Assembly: GCA_903910745.1 (NCBI GenBank)
Contig: CAIWAO010000101.1
Span: forward strand, 1 to 32,524
Source: an uncultured Burkholderiales bacterium
GTDB taxonomy: Bacteria; Pseudomonadota; Gammaproteobacteria; Burkholderiales; Burkholderiaceae_C
Direction: 5' to 3'
DNA length: 32,524 nt
Shown here one piece after another: positions 24,715 through 32,524 of this stretch; positions within the stretch are counted from its first letter, which is position 1, and every line of letters starts with the position of its first letter. The translations under genes were made by a program, and so were the position numbers. The notes below the pieces were generated by a model. The model ran no database searches. It saw only the letters and a program-made list of their open reading frames with translations, and had not been told where the DNA came from.

Positions 24715-25848
24715 TTAGGTCGCGTTCTTGAATTGCTCCATGAAACGTCCCAGTTTCTGAGTCGCCTCAAGAGTTACACCGTTATAAAGGGAGGCCCTTA
24801 TTCCTCCAATTGAGCGGTGACCACTCAGCCCCGAGAAACCTTCTTTTGATGCAAGTTCTAAAAATCTAGCCTCTAGCTCCGGCGATTGGAGATTAAATGA
24901 AATATTCATCAAAGACCTGTTGGACAAATTAACCGAGCTTTTAAAGAAGCCCTGGCTTTGATCGATTTGTTCATAAAGGGTGCAGGCTTTTTGTTGATTA
25001 ATTTTTTGCATGTTGACTAAGCCGCCAATTTCCTCCTCAAGCCACTTGGTAATTAAATTTACGACAAATATGGCAAATACTGGCGGAGTGTTGAAATTTG
25101 AATGTGCTTTAGCATGTACCCGGTAATCCAAAAAGGCTGGGAACTCTTTGGGCATTCGCTTCATTAAGCTGTCTTTGATCACAACAACAGTTACACCAGC
25201 GGGACCAAGATTTTTCTGGGCATGAGCGTAAATCAGGGCATATTTGTGTGCCTGAATTGGAGCAGATAAAAAATCAGACGACATGTCGCAAATCCTGGGC
25301 ACTTGGGGTAACCCCATCAACTCTTTAAACTGAAGCCCTTCAACTGTTTCATTTGAAATGTAATGAAAATAACTAGCTTGAGGATCTAGAACGAGTTCAT
25401 CATTCCTTGGGAGTTGAGTATATTTTTGGTCTTTACCGCTCCAAACCACCCTTAATTTATGACTATAAGCTGAGTTAAAACCTAAAGTCGGAAGTGCACC
25501 TTCTATTGATTTGGCACTCCAGTAACCCGTATCTAAATATTCTGCCGGGTGGCCGGGGTTGTTGTTAAAAGCCGCGGAAATGGTTGAAAACTGCTGAGTC
25601 GCGCCACCTTGCAGAAAAAGGACATGATAGTCATTGGGTAGAGATAGTAGCCTTTTTATGCGCTCTTCTGTATCCAGCACTATTTCGGTAAACCATTTAG
25701 AGCGGTGGCTGATGCCTAAAATTGATAGCCCTACACCTGGCACTGCATGAATGGATTGCTGCACTTGCGATAAAACCGATTCAGGTAAAGCGCCCGGACC
25801 GCCTGAGAAATTAAGCAAATTGCGCTGATTTGGTGTAAGTTTGTTCAA
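24715..25848 (-). CDS. serC: Phosphoserine aminotransferase
   Basis: SerC converts 3-phosphohydroxypyruvate to phosphoserine in serine synthesis and also serves pyridoxal phosphate synthesis. The 377-residue protein starts with NFSGGPGALPESV (13-25), has GGATQQF (81-87) for cofactor phosphate binding, and DMSSDFLSAPI followed by AHAQKNLGPAGVTVVV with PLP-binding Lys212. The C-terminal GHRSIGGIRASLYN is also typical. It lies 119 bp upstream of the ccsA-like gene and diverges from ffh across 167 bp. Not being next to pheA or aroA, which often follow serC in Burkholderiales, is a minor oddity. Confidence 0.97.
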   Translation of the reverse strand: MNKLTPNQRNLLNFSGGPGALPESVLSQVQQSIHAVPGVGLSILGISHRSKWFTEIVLDTEERIKRLLSLPNDYHVLFLQGGATQQFSTISAAFNNNPGHPAEYLDTGYWSAKSIEGALPTLGFNSAYSHKLRVVWSGKDQKYTQLPRNDELVLDPQASYFHYISNETVEGLQFKELMGLPQVPRICDMSSDFLSAPIQAHKYALIYAHAQKNLGPAGVTVVVIKDSLMKRMPKEFPAFLDYRVHAKAHSNFNTPPVFAIFVVNLITKWLEEEIGGLVNMQKINQQKACTLYEQIDQSQGFFKSSVNLSNRSLMNISFNLQSPELEARFLELASKEGFSGLSGHRSIGGIRASLYNGVTLEATQKLGRFMEQFKNAT

Positions 25849-26015
25849 AGTTATAGCACTATTTGATGAGATTAGCAGGTAGTTTAAATCATCACAGTGA
25901 AGTCGAATTCATTCATAAACGCAAATGGCCCAGTAGAGCTAAAATTGAACTATTAAATTACTGCATTTTCGTGTTTTCCAATAAACGTAGATTTTTATAG
26001 AACGGATCCCCATCC

Positions 26016-27404
26016 ATGGCCAGCCTTCTCACAGATAAGCTTTCCGGTTTAGTCAAGCACATCAGCGGACAAGCTCGCATTACTGAATCCAACGTCTCCG
26101 ATATGTTGCGTGAGGTTCGAATAGCCCTGATTGAGGCCGATGTTGCACTGCCCGTCATAAAAGACTTTATTGCAAGGGTTAAAGAAAAAGCTCTAGGGCA
26201 AGAAGTTATAAGTTCTCTTAAGCCAGGACAAGTCCTGGTTAGTATTGTTCAAAAAGAACTCGCAGCAACCATGGGGGAAGGGGTATCTGATATTAACTTA
26301 GCTGCTCAACCACCTGCAGTCATCTTAATGGCGGGATTACAGGGAGCGGGTAAAACCACAACCACTGCTAAGTTGGCTAAGCATTTAATGACCAAGCGAG
26401 GTAAAAAAGTTTTAACTGTTTCAACAGACATTTATAGACCCGCGGCTATAGAGCAGCTTAAAACAGTCACCGCGCAGGCCGGTGCTCAGTGGTTTGAGAG
26501 CACCACCGAGCAGCGTCCTGTAGATATTGCGCTCGCAGCATTAGATTTTGCAAAGAAACATTACTTTGATGTACTCTTGATTGATACAGCGGGTCGCTTG
26601 GGGGTCGACGAAGAGTTGATGAAAGAGATTAGGGAGCTTCACGCAGCTGTAAAACCTGTAGAGACACTTTTTGTGGTTGACGCGATGCTTGGTCAAGACG
26701 CGGCCAATACAGCCAAAGCTTTCAATGATGCCTTGCCACTTACTGGCATTGTGTTGACCAAATTAGACGGAGATTCAAGGGGTGGAGCTGCTTTATCGGT
26801 TAGACAAATAACCGGAGCACCTCTAAAGTTTGCAGGCACAAGTGAAAAGCTAGATGGTTTAGAGGTCTTTGATGCTGAAAGGCATGCTGGGCGAGTCCTT
26901 GGGATGGGGGACATTGTTGCATTGGTAGAGCAAGTAACCTCAAATGTGAATGTTCAAGCAGCAGAGAAACTTGCTCAAAAACTTAAAAGTGGCAGCGATT
27001 TTGATTTGAATGATTTCTTGGCTCAAATTCAACAAATGAATCAAATGGGTGGGCTAGCGAGTTTGATGGAAAAAATGCCCTCACAAATTGCAGCTAAAGC
27101 ACAGGGTGCAGATCTATCAAAAGTAGAGCGCGATATGCTTAGGAAGCAGGGCATTATTCACAGCATGACCCCAAAAGAGAGAAGTAAACCAGAGCTAATT
27201 AAAGCAACACGTAAACGACGTATTGCAGGTGGGGCAGGTGTTCAAGTTCAAGATGTCAACCGCATGCTCAAAGAGTTTGAGCAGATGCAGCAGATGATGA
27301 AACAAATGAAAGGTGGGGGCCTCATGAAAATGATGAAGCGCCTAGGAGGTATGAAGGGAATGGGGGGTATGGGAGGTCCAGGCTTCCCTGGTATGCCCCG
27401 TTAG
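26016..27404 (+). CDS. ffh: Signal recognition particle GTPase
   Basis: Ffh binds signal sequences on the ribosome and 4.5S RNA and delivers them to FtsY. The 462-residue protein has the helical N domain, the GTPase P-loop GLQGAGKTTTT (107-117), DTAGRLGVDEELM, and the TKLDGDSRGGA motif. It ends with a Met-rich M domain (from about 325) closing on a Met/Gly-rich tail (GGMKGMGGMGG). All G motifs are intact. It converges with miaB across 31 bp that shows no convincing terminator. Confidence 0.98.
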   Translation: MASLLTDKLSGLVKHISGQARITESNVSDMLREVRIALIEADVALPVIKDFIARVKEKALGQEVISSLKPGQVLVSIVQKELAATMGEGVSDINLAAQPPAVILMAGLQGAGKTTTTAKLAKHLMTKRGKKVLTVSTDIYRPAAIEQLKTVTAQAGAQWFESTTEQRPVDIALAALDFAKKHYFDVLLIDTAGRLGVDEELMKEIRELHAAVKPVETLFVVDAMLGQDAANTAKAFNDALPLTGIVLTKLDGDSRGGAALSVRQITGAPLKFAGTSEKLDGLEVFDAERHAGRVLGMGDIVALVEQVTSNVNVQAAEKLAQKLKSGSDFDLNDFLAQIQQMNQMGGLASLMEKMPSQIAAKAQGADLSKVERDMLRKQGIIHSMTPKERSKPELIKATRKRRIAGGAGVQVQDVNRMLKEFEQMQQMMKQMKGGGLMKMMKRLGGMKGMGGMGGPGFPGMPR

Positions 27405-27435
27405 GTATAGTTACTTTAACGGTTTTAACTTAAAT

Positions 27436-28782
27436 TTAAACCAAACTCTCGCTAAGCACTAACTCCCCCCTTAAAGAGTGAGCAAGTGCTTGTGTAATTT
27501 GGACTTCAATCAGTTGACCAGTTAACCGCTCAGGTCTTGGACCGGCGGCGAAGTTAACTATCCTGTTGCACTCAGTTCTGCCCATCAATTCACTGGCGTC
27601 TTTTCGAGAAGGTCCCTCGACCAAAATACGTTGTACAGAGCCAATCATAGAGTTGCTTATTTTTCCAACATTTTCCTCAATCGTCGCTTGCAAATGCTGA
27701 AGTCTTTTTAGTTTGACTTCATGGGGAGTCGTGTCCTCTAAGTTTGCAGCAGGCGTGCCAGGGCGGGGACTGAATATGAACGAAAAGGAGGCGTCAAATC
27801 CGGTGTCAGTGATCAGCTTCATCAACTGATCAAAATCTTGATCAGTTTCTCCAGGAAACCCAACTATAAAGTCTGAACTTAATGCTAAGTTAGGACGAAT
27901 TGCTCGAAGTTTGCGAATCGTACTTTTATACTCCAATGCTGTATAGCCCCGCTTCATCGCCATCAATATCTTATCGCTTCCGTGTTGAACTGGCAGGTGC
28001 AAATGGCTGACCAATTGAGGAATTTTGGCATATGCTTCAATCAATCTTGGCGTGAATTCGTTCGGGTGACTGGTTGTGTATCTTAGGCGCTCAATTCCGG
28101 GGATCTCTGCGATATATTCAAGCAATAAAGCAAAGTCCGCAATCTCAGAAGTGTCCCCCATGATGCCTCTGTAGGCATTCACATTTTGACCGAGCAGATT
28201 GATCTCTTTAACACCTTGGGAAACTAGACCGGCGATCTCAGTCAAAACATCATCTAACGGTCTATTTACTTCCTCGCCCCTGGTATATGGAACAACACAA
28301 TAGCTACAGTACTTGGAGCAACCCTCCATGATGCTTACAAAGGCTGAAGCTCCTTTGGTTTGGGCGGGGGGGAGGTGATCAAACTTTTCTATCTCTGGGA
28401 AACTGATATCTACTTGAGGTTTTTTTGAAGTAGATCTGGCTTTTAACAACTCAGGCAATCGGTGAAGTGTTTGAGGACCAAAGACGACATCAACGTAAGG
28501 TGCGCGTTGAATGATGCTTGCACCTTCTTGGCTTGCAACGCATCCACCTACAGCAATTTGTACGCCTTTCTTCTTTAAATGTCTGACTCGTCCAAGATCA
28601 GAAAATACCTTCTCTTGTGCTTTTTCTCGTACTGAGCAAGTGTTAAATAAGATGAGATCTGCTTGGTTGACATCTGTTGTAGTCTCATAACCATCGCTTA
28701 CAGCCAAAACATCGGCCATCTTGTCAGAGTCATACTCATTCATTTGACAGCCAAAGGTTTTAATAAAAACTTTGCGGCTCAT
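27436..28782 (-). CDS. miaB: tRNA-2-methylthio-N6-isopentenyladenosine37 synthase
   Basis: MiaB is a radical SAM methylthiotransferase acting on tRNA position 37. The 448-residue protein shows the UPF0004 cluster ligands Cys12 ([12 protein letters not shown]), Cys49 (NTCSVREKA) and Cys81 (GGCVASQEG). The radical SAM CxxxCxxC is in [19 protein letters not shown] (Cys155, Cys159, Cys162). A C-terminal TRAM domain lies at about 375-440. In many proteobacteria miaB is followed by phoH and ybeY; here it stands alone, convergent with ffh and divergent from the cupin gene. Confidence 0.97.
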   Translation of the reverse strand: MSRKVFIKTFGCQMNEYDSDKMADVLAVSDGYETTTDVNQADLILFNTCSVREKAQEKVFSDLGRVRHLKKKGVQIAVGGCVASQEGASIIQRAPYVDVVFGPQTLHRLPELLKARSTSKKPQVDISFPEIEKFDHLPPAQTKGASAFVSIMEGCSKYCSYCVVPYTRGEEVNRPLDDVLTEIAGLVSQGVKEINLLGQNVNAYRGIMGDTSEIADFALLLEYIAEIPGIERLRYTTSHPNEFTPRLIEAYAKIPQLVSHLHLPVQHGSDKILMAMKRGYTALEYKSTIRKLRAIRPNLALSSDFIVGFPGETDQDFDQLMKLITDTGFDASFSFIFSPRPGTPAANLEDTTPHEVKLKRLQHLQATIEENVGKISNSMIGSVQRILVEGPSRKDASELMGRTECNRIVNFAAGPRPERLTGQLIEVQITQALAHSLRGELVLSESLV

Positions 28783-28926
28783 AATGAATCACCAAATCTA
28801 TTGTTGCAGCGTTGCATGGCTTATACCCAAGGGCTGTAATTAAAGGAGTGTGTATTGTAATAGATTGCATTCTTTAAGTGTAGTAATATTGGATTTATAC
28901 GAAATTAATATGGTGTGGAATAAAAA

Positions 28927-29307
28927 ATGATGTTCAAAAAAATAGTGCTTTTTACAAACACAAGTGGATATGCACAGTTCGCTGAGGAGCAGATTGAGCT
29001 TGATCAGGGAACAGAGAAAGCTAGGCTTTCATCTCTTATGCAAAGCGGTGGTTATCAATTAAGGGAAAGCCCAGTTGGCTTTAAGAGCGAATTTCATGTG
29101 ACTCCTGTAGCTCAGTGGGTGTTTATTTTGAGTGGGCAAATGAAAATTGGTTTGCAAGACGGCACAAGCAAAACTTTCTCTCCTGGCGAGCATTTTTATT
29201 CTGCAGATCTACTGCCAAGTGGTGCCATCTTTGATCCCAAAATACATGGACACTGGAGTTGCCAAGTCGGAGATCAGCCCCTTGTGACTTTGTTTGTGCG
29301 GGACTAA
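28927..29307 (+). CDS. Small cupin-fold protein
   Basis: The 126-residue protein is a single cupin barrel. A strand pair carries FHVTPVAQWVFILSGQMKIGLQDG, followed by the FSPGEHFYSAD cupin motif-2 region, with further beta-strand sequence to the C-terminus. His97 (position of the FHVTP motif is about 57) and nearby polar residues could bind a metal, but the classic G(X)5HXH(X)3-4E motif is incomplete, so catalysis is not assured. Two adjacent Met codons start it (28927 and 28930). It lies 52 bp ahead of the SMP-30-like gene on the same strand, suggesting a joint role in sugar-acid or lactone metabolism (inference). Confidence 0.72.
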   Translation: MMFKKIVLFTNTSGYAQFAEEQIELDQGTEKARLSSLMQSGGYQLRESPVGFKSEFHVTPVAQWVFILSGQMKIGLQDGTSKTFSPGEHFYSADLLPSGAIFDPKIHGHWSCQVGDQPLVTLFVRD

Positions 29308-29359
29308 TTTAATCTGCATCAAATTAATTTCGCGGTCATTTTTTAAAAGTTGAATCAAT

Positions 29360-30307
29360 ATGCAAGAAACAATGTGGTCTCCAAGTCCCCGCTATCCCGA
29401 TCCATCTGTTGAAATCTTAGATGATCGATTTTTAAAATACCGACTCTTTCATGCCTCAGTTGAGCGACTATTCACGGGCTGTAGGTGGTCCGAGGGGCCG
29501 GTATGGTTTGGCGATGGAAGGTACGTCCTTTGGAGCGACTTGCCAAACGAGCGGATCATGAAGTGGGATGAGAGTTCTCAATCCGCTAGCGTGTATAGAA
29601 ACAATTCAAATATAAGCAATGGTAATACAAGAGACAGGCAGGGGCGATTGATTTCTTGTGAACACGCGGCGAGACGCGTTACACGAACTGAATACGACGG
29701 AACGATTACAGTGATCGCAGACACTTACCAAGGCAAGCGTCTTAACTCGCCCAATGATGTGGTCGTGAAGTCTGATGGATCTATTTGGTTTACAGATCCA
29801 CCTTTTGGATTGCTTGGGTGGTATGAGGGCGCACCCGCTGAGCAGGAGTTACCAACGAACATTTACAGGGTTGATCCTATCAGTGGCAAAATCCAGGCGG
29901 TCTGTACAAGTGTTGAGCGTCCAAACGGCTTATGTTTTTCACCCGATGAGCGACTCCTTTATGTTGTTGAGTCTGGTGCAACACCAAGGCGAATCAGAGT
30001 ATTCGATGTGAGCGCTGAAGGGAATTTATCCAATGATAGGGTTTTCCTCACCACTCAAATGGGAGAGAGTCCAGACGGTTTTCGATGTGACGAGGACGGA
30101 AACCTATGGGCAGGATGGGGAATGGGGGAGAATTTAGATGGGGTGCGTATTTTTGCACCCAACGGCGACCCAATAGGGCATATCCATTTGCCAGAGCGTT
30201 GCGCAAATCTTTGTTTTGGTGGGGCAAAGAGAAACAGGCTCTTCATGGCGGCAAGTCATTCTTTGTACGCAATTTATGTCAACACCAGAGGTGCTACAAG
30301 TTGCTAA
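29360..30307 (+). CDS. SMP-30/gluconolactonase-type lactone hydrolase
   Basis: The 315-residue protein is a six-bladed beta-propeller of the SMP-30/LRE family, which hydrolyses sugar lactones with a bound divalent metal. The metal ligands are recognisable: Glu45 in RWSEGPVWF, Asn189 in RPNGLCFSPDE, and Asp239 in GESPDGFRCDEDGNLW. NSPNDVVVKSDGSIWFTDPPFG (129-150) supplies a further conserved Asn-Asp pair. No signal peptide is visible, so it is probably cytosolic. It follows the small cupin closely. The specific lactone is unknown. Confidence 0.87.
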   Translation: MQETMWSPSPRYPDPSVEILDDRFLKYRLFHASVERLFTGCRWSEGPVWFGDGRYVLWSDLPNERIMKWDESSQSASVYRNNSNISNGNTRDRQGRLISCEHAARRVTRTEYDGTITVIADTYQGKRLNSPNDVVVKSDGSIWFTDPPFGLLGWYEGAPAEQELPTNIYRVDPISGKIQAVCTSVERPNGLCFSPDERLLYVVESGATPRRIRVFDVSAEGNLSNDRVFLTTQMGESPDGFRCDEDGNLWAGWGMGENLDGVRIFAPNGDPIGHIHLPERCANLCFGGAKRNRLFMAASHSLYAIYVNTRGATSC

Positions 30308-30485
30308 GTAGACTCAGAAAGTCACTGAATGAATAATTAGATCTTAAGTATTGGTTTTTATCGATTAAAGCTTTAGACTCATCGAGCCGATACTCTTAGG
30401 ACGCCGCTATTTGCATCCTCCTTTTTTTTGAGGAAAGTGTGAGTTGTGTGCCCCATCTTTATCCATTATCTGAATGTGAACTGCT

Positions 30486-31718
30486 ATGAAAAAGTATTTA
30501 CGCATCATCTTAGAAGTCCTGCTCGCCGTCGTCTTGGTGGCTGTAGCGACTTTTGCTTATACCAATTACTCTGGCAAAAAGCATATGTCAGATGATTTGA
30601 CTCAGTCTACAGAGGAGTTGGATCAGACCAAAGAAGCACTAGATAAGGCCACAGAAGATCTAGAAGCAAATAAAGAAAAGATTGCGGCCTTGATGAAAGA
30701 CCAAATTCAACTCAACGCTCTTAAGTCAGCTTTTGCAAATGGTGTTGTTTTGTCAGATTTGGACGCACTTTATAAAAAAGAAAAATCGATTGGCGCTGAC
30801 AGACAAGTGGGACTGGGTGCTCTTCGTATGCTTACCAACGGTGTGGATGATCCCGGCACAATCAGCGCTTTTCAAAAGACACTTGAACTTGCTGAATGGA
30901 ACACTAGACTTCAGACCGTATGTGCAGCCCAAAACGGTTTAATGTCTGCAGGTCAAAAAGTAACTGTCTTAGCCGATTGCAACAAAGATGCACCCCCCCA
31001 AAAAGAAGTTGAAGAGGCTCAAAAAAAAACTCTAAGTGAAAACGACTTTAAGTGGGGATACGACGGAGACGCAGGTCCAGAGCATTGGGGGGAGAATTTC
31101 CCAACTTGCGCAAAAGGCAAGAAGCAATCCCCGATGAACATTATTGGTCCTTTTGAGAAAGCCAAAGAAACCTTGACAGTGGATTACAAGGAAGGCGCAC
31201 TCAAAATGGTCAACAATGGTCACACAATTAAAATCCTGCCCGAGCCTGGTAGCACGATGCTCGTTAATAAGGATCTTTATGATTTAGTTGAAGTTCATTT
31301 CCACCGTCCAAGCGAAGAGGAGGTGGATGGTAAGAGCTCAGCTATGGTTATACACCTTTTACATAAAAACAAGAAAGGTAAGCTTGCTGTAATGGCAGTC
31401 TTGATCAATGAGGGTAAAGAAAATCCAGCTATCAAACTTCTCTGGACCAATCTCCCCCCCAAAGACAAAGAAGGTCAAGAATTCGCACCCCCTAAAGTTG
31501 TCTTCAATCCTGGAACACTCCTCCCCTCCGATCTCAGTCACTTCACTTATGAGGGATCCCTTAGTACTCCCCCTTGTACAGAGGGTGTGATGAACTATGT
31601 TTTAAAGGCATCAGTTGATTTATCAAAAGGACAAATCAATAAATTCCCCTTTAAAGCAAATGCCAGACCGGTTCAAGACTTTAACGGTAGAAAAATTGCT
31701 GCAACCGTAACAAAGTAA
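30486..31718 (+). CDS. Membrane-anchored alpha-carbonic anhydrase with coiled-coil stalk
   Basis: The 410-residue protein has a membrane anchor or signal (about 7-27), a Lys/Glu/Asp/Leu-rich coiled-coil stretch (about 36-80), a helical region to about 180 with Cys146 and Cys165, then an alpha-carbonic anhydrase domain (about 188-408). The domain shows KWGYDGDAGPEHWG and KQSPMNI, the zinc ligands His271 and His273 (EVHFHRPSE) and His290 (VIHLLHKN), the proton-shuttle His246 (NNGHTIKI), and a probable disulfide Cys208-Cys364. The residue equivalent to Thr199 of human CA II is Ser360 (GSLSTPPCTEG). It hydrates CO2 to bicarbonate, here probably in the periplasm. Typical bacterial alpha-CAs are about 220-270 residues, so the N-terminal 180 residues are additional. 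Confidence 0.9.
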   Translation: MKKYLRIILEVLLAVVLVAVATFAYTNYSGKKHMSDDLTQSTEELDQTKEALDKATEDLEANKEKIAALMKDQIQLNALKSAFANGVVLSDLDALYKKEKSIGADRQVGLGALRMLTNGVDDPGTISAFQKTLELAEWNTRLQTVCAAQNGLMSAGQKVTVLADCNKDAPPQKEVEEAQKKTLSENDFKWGYDGDAGPEHWGENFPTCAKGKKQSPMNIIGPFEKAKETLTVDYKEGALKMVNNGHTIKILPEPGSTMLVNKDLYDLVEVHFHRPSEEEVDGKSSAMVIHLLHKNKKGKLAVMAVLINEGKENPAIKLLWTNLPPKDKEGQEFAPPKVVFNPGTLLPSDLSHFTYEGSLSTPPCTEGVMNYVLKASVDLSKGQINKFPFKANARPVQDFNGRKIAATVTK

Positions 31719-31827
31719 AGTCCAATCGTTGGCCGTTTTGTGACGGCATCGTCGGTTGATGGTTCGCTGTATGCTGAACATTTAACTTCTCCTTAGTAGC
31801 CCTATACTTCAGGAGAGGGTTATCTTT

Positions 31828-32384
31828 AAAAGCGGTGAAAACGCCGTGCGTAATAAAAATAGTTGCTGTTAGGTATTGACCCATTAATGCACTTTTACCC
31901 ATGCATGCACCTTTACCTATGCATGCACCTTTACCCATGCGACGCATGGTCGGTGAAATTTTTGCACAGAGAAGTACGTAAGTAGTGTCAGTGCAGACAG
32001 CGATCAAGACAAACAAAAAGCCAAGGATGATACTTTGGACAAGTGTTGTTGGCGTCGACTCAAGGAACTGAGGCAAAAAGGCTGCGAAAAAAATGTTGTC
32101 TTCGGATTAAGTAGTGCTCCCCAAAAACCATCTCTGAATATCTGAGCAAGGTGTACCCGTGCCCTTGAAGGACTCCCGTCCTCTGATTCTTGGGAAGTAA
32201 ATGAGCTAGATGAGCCGATTGCGCGTAAAGAATTTAAACCCAAATATACCAATTAGCTTGCGCCGAGTTATTTGATAGTTCGAGCGAGGATAAACAGCTC
32301 TCCTGGTCCAGGGCTGGATGCAAGTACAAAACTTGCAAGCAAGAATGCCAACTTCAAGAACTCAGACAGCGGCACTTGACTCAT
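31828..32384 (-). pseudogene. Degenerate LysE/RhtB-family amino-acid exporter
   Basis: Three pieces in order match a LysE exporter. From the ATG at 32384, 38 residues give the first helix and the LASSPGPGELFILARTI motif, then a stop (32268-32270). The same frame then resumes with LGAS, a stop (32253-32255), then LVYLGLNSLRA and IFRDGFWGALLNPKTTFF. At a run of seven A (32087-32093) the frame shifts: one added base would give NPKTTFFFAAFLPQF. The rest reads LVQSIILGFLFVLIAVCTDTTYVLLCAKI and ends near ATIFITHGVFTAF. About 45-50 residues are missing between TI and LGAS compared with the family. Two stops, one frameshift and one deletion mean it is not functional. Confidence 0.82.
31882..31935. 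repeat. Three tandem 18-bp repeats in the LysE pseudogene
   Basis: Units at 31882-31899, 31900-31917 and 31918-31935 follow the pattern CATGCATGCACCTTTACC, the last two differing at one base and the first at four. On the minus strand they code six-residue units (GKGACM, GKGACI, GKSALM) in the C-terminal loop before the final helix. The length is a multiple of three, so the expansion may predate inactivation. Confidence 0.88.
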
Positions 32385-32398
32385 ATGTGAAATACCCG

Positions 32399-32427
32399 CG
32401 ACTAAACGCCTTTCGGCGCTGTAGTCG
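32399..32427. other. Hairpin at the 3' end of the partial gene
   Basis: CGACTA (32399-32404) pairs with TAGTCG (32422-32427), enclosing an inner stem CGCC/GGCG (32407-32410 with 32415-32418) around TTTC. It overlaps the stop codon of the leftmost-reading partial frame and lies 15 bp before the LysE pseudogene start. No T-tract follows on the minus strand. Confidence 0.55.
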
Positions 32428-32524
32428 GGGCATCTGATTTCGCAATCAAATATTCCTGCTTCGTCTGCTGCTGCATGGACATGGCTTGCGCCTCACCATG
32501 GCTTATGCGTGCATCCACAGGCAC
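32402..32524 (-). CDS. C-terminal 40 residues of an unidentified protein (cut by window edge)
   Basis: One minus-strand frame is open from the window edge to a TAG at 32404-32402, while the other two frames close within 10 codons. The 40 residues are polar (AMSMQQQTKQEYLIAKSD, then APTTAPKGV) and match no family I know. The 17-bp gap to the LysE-like ATG suggests both once formed one transcription unit. Confidence 0.5.
   Translation of the reverse strand: MPVDARISHGEAQAMSMQQQTKQEYLIAKSDAPTTAPKGV

Noticed and set aside
31724-31760. GCCGT-N6-ACGGC stem after the carbonic anhydrase stop as a terminator
   Set aside because: The stem is five base pairs with no T-tract; too weak to call.
31681-32076. 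Minus-strand 131-codon frame as an intact gene
   Set aside because: It lacks the N-terminal half of LysE, starts mid-motif at the FLPQF position and reads into the 3' end of the carbonic anhydrase gene; it is the frameshifted tail of the pseudogene.
32399-32427. Hairpin considered as a piece of tmRNA or another structured RNA
   Set aside because: No flanking sequence matches tmRNA ends or a betaproteobacterial tag coding region, and the hairpin overlaps the end of an open reading frame.
1-32524. CRISPR array, tRNA/rRNA genes, insertion sequences, toxin-antitoxin or phage modules
   Set aside because: No regular spaced repeats, cloverleaf consensus, transposase motif or phage protein was recognised on either strand.

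Overview
The window looks like chromosomal core sequence from a betaproteobacterium of the order Burkholderiales, probably in or near Comamonadaceae. It is unusually AT-rich for that group (GC in the mid-40s percent, judged by eye). The evidence is the linked set tlpA-accB-accC-prmA-zinc ribbon/DUF3426-pfkB-histone H1-like gene, the nrdB-nrdA pair with an Ala/Ser-rich NrdB leader, and ampD-PP0621-ccsA beside ffh. I match these to that group from memory, not from a search.

Layout. From 1 to 4183 the minus strand carries a cell-envelope and RNA-decay block: the mtgA 5' end, a TonB-like protein, an RNB-family ribonuclease and the YqiA-like esterase. From 4278 to 9309 the plus strand carries rodA, a beta-hydroxyacid dehydrogenase, tldD and aroG (DAHP synthase). 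mpl (minus) converges on aroG. The plus strand from 10825 to 17183 holds an unrecognised protein, a TlpA-like thioredoxin, accB-accC, prmA, an MJ0042/DUF3426 membrane protein and a PfkB sugar/nucleoside kinase. The minus strand from 17249 to 25848 holds an H1-like Lys/Ala-rich DNA-binding protein, nrdB, nrdA, ampD, a PP0621-type small protein, a CcsA-like protein and serC. ffh (plus) and miaB (minus) converge. The right end has a cupin, an SMP-30/gluconolactonase-type protein, a membrane-anchored alpha-carbonic anhydrase, a decayed LysE-family exporter and the 3' end of an unknown gene.

The strongest regulatory find is upstream of aroG. A 22-codon leader peptide has six Phe and two Tyr codons. 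It is followed by three mutually exclusive RNA pairings ending in a canonical Rho-independent terminator, a complete transcription attenuator sensing aromatic amino acids. A second clear regulatory element is a pair of NrdR-box-like palindromes spaced 32 bp apart on the nrdA promoter. One covers the -10, and the other lies just upstream of the -35.

No tRNA, rRNA, CRISPR array, insertion sequence or phage gene was recognised. Genome-decay signs are confined to the right end (LysE pseudogene with an in-frame 18-bp repeat expansion).
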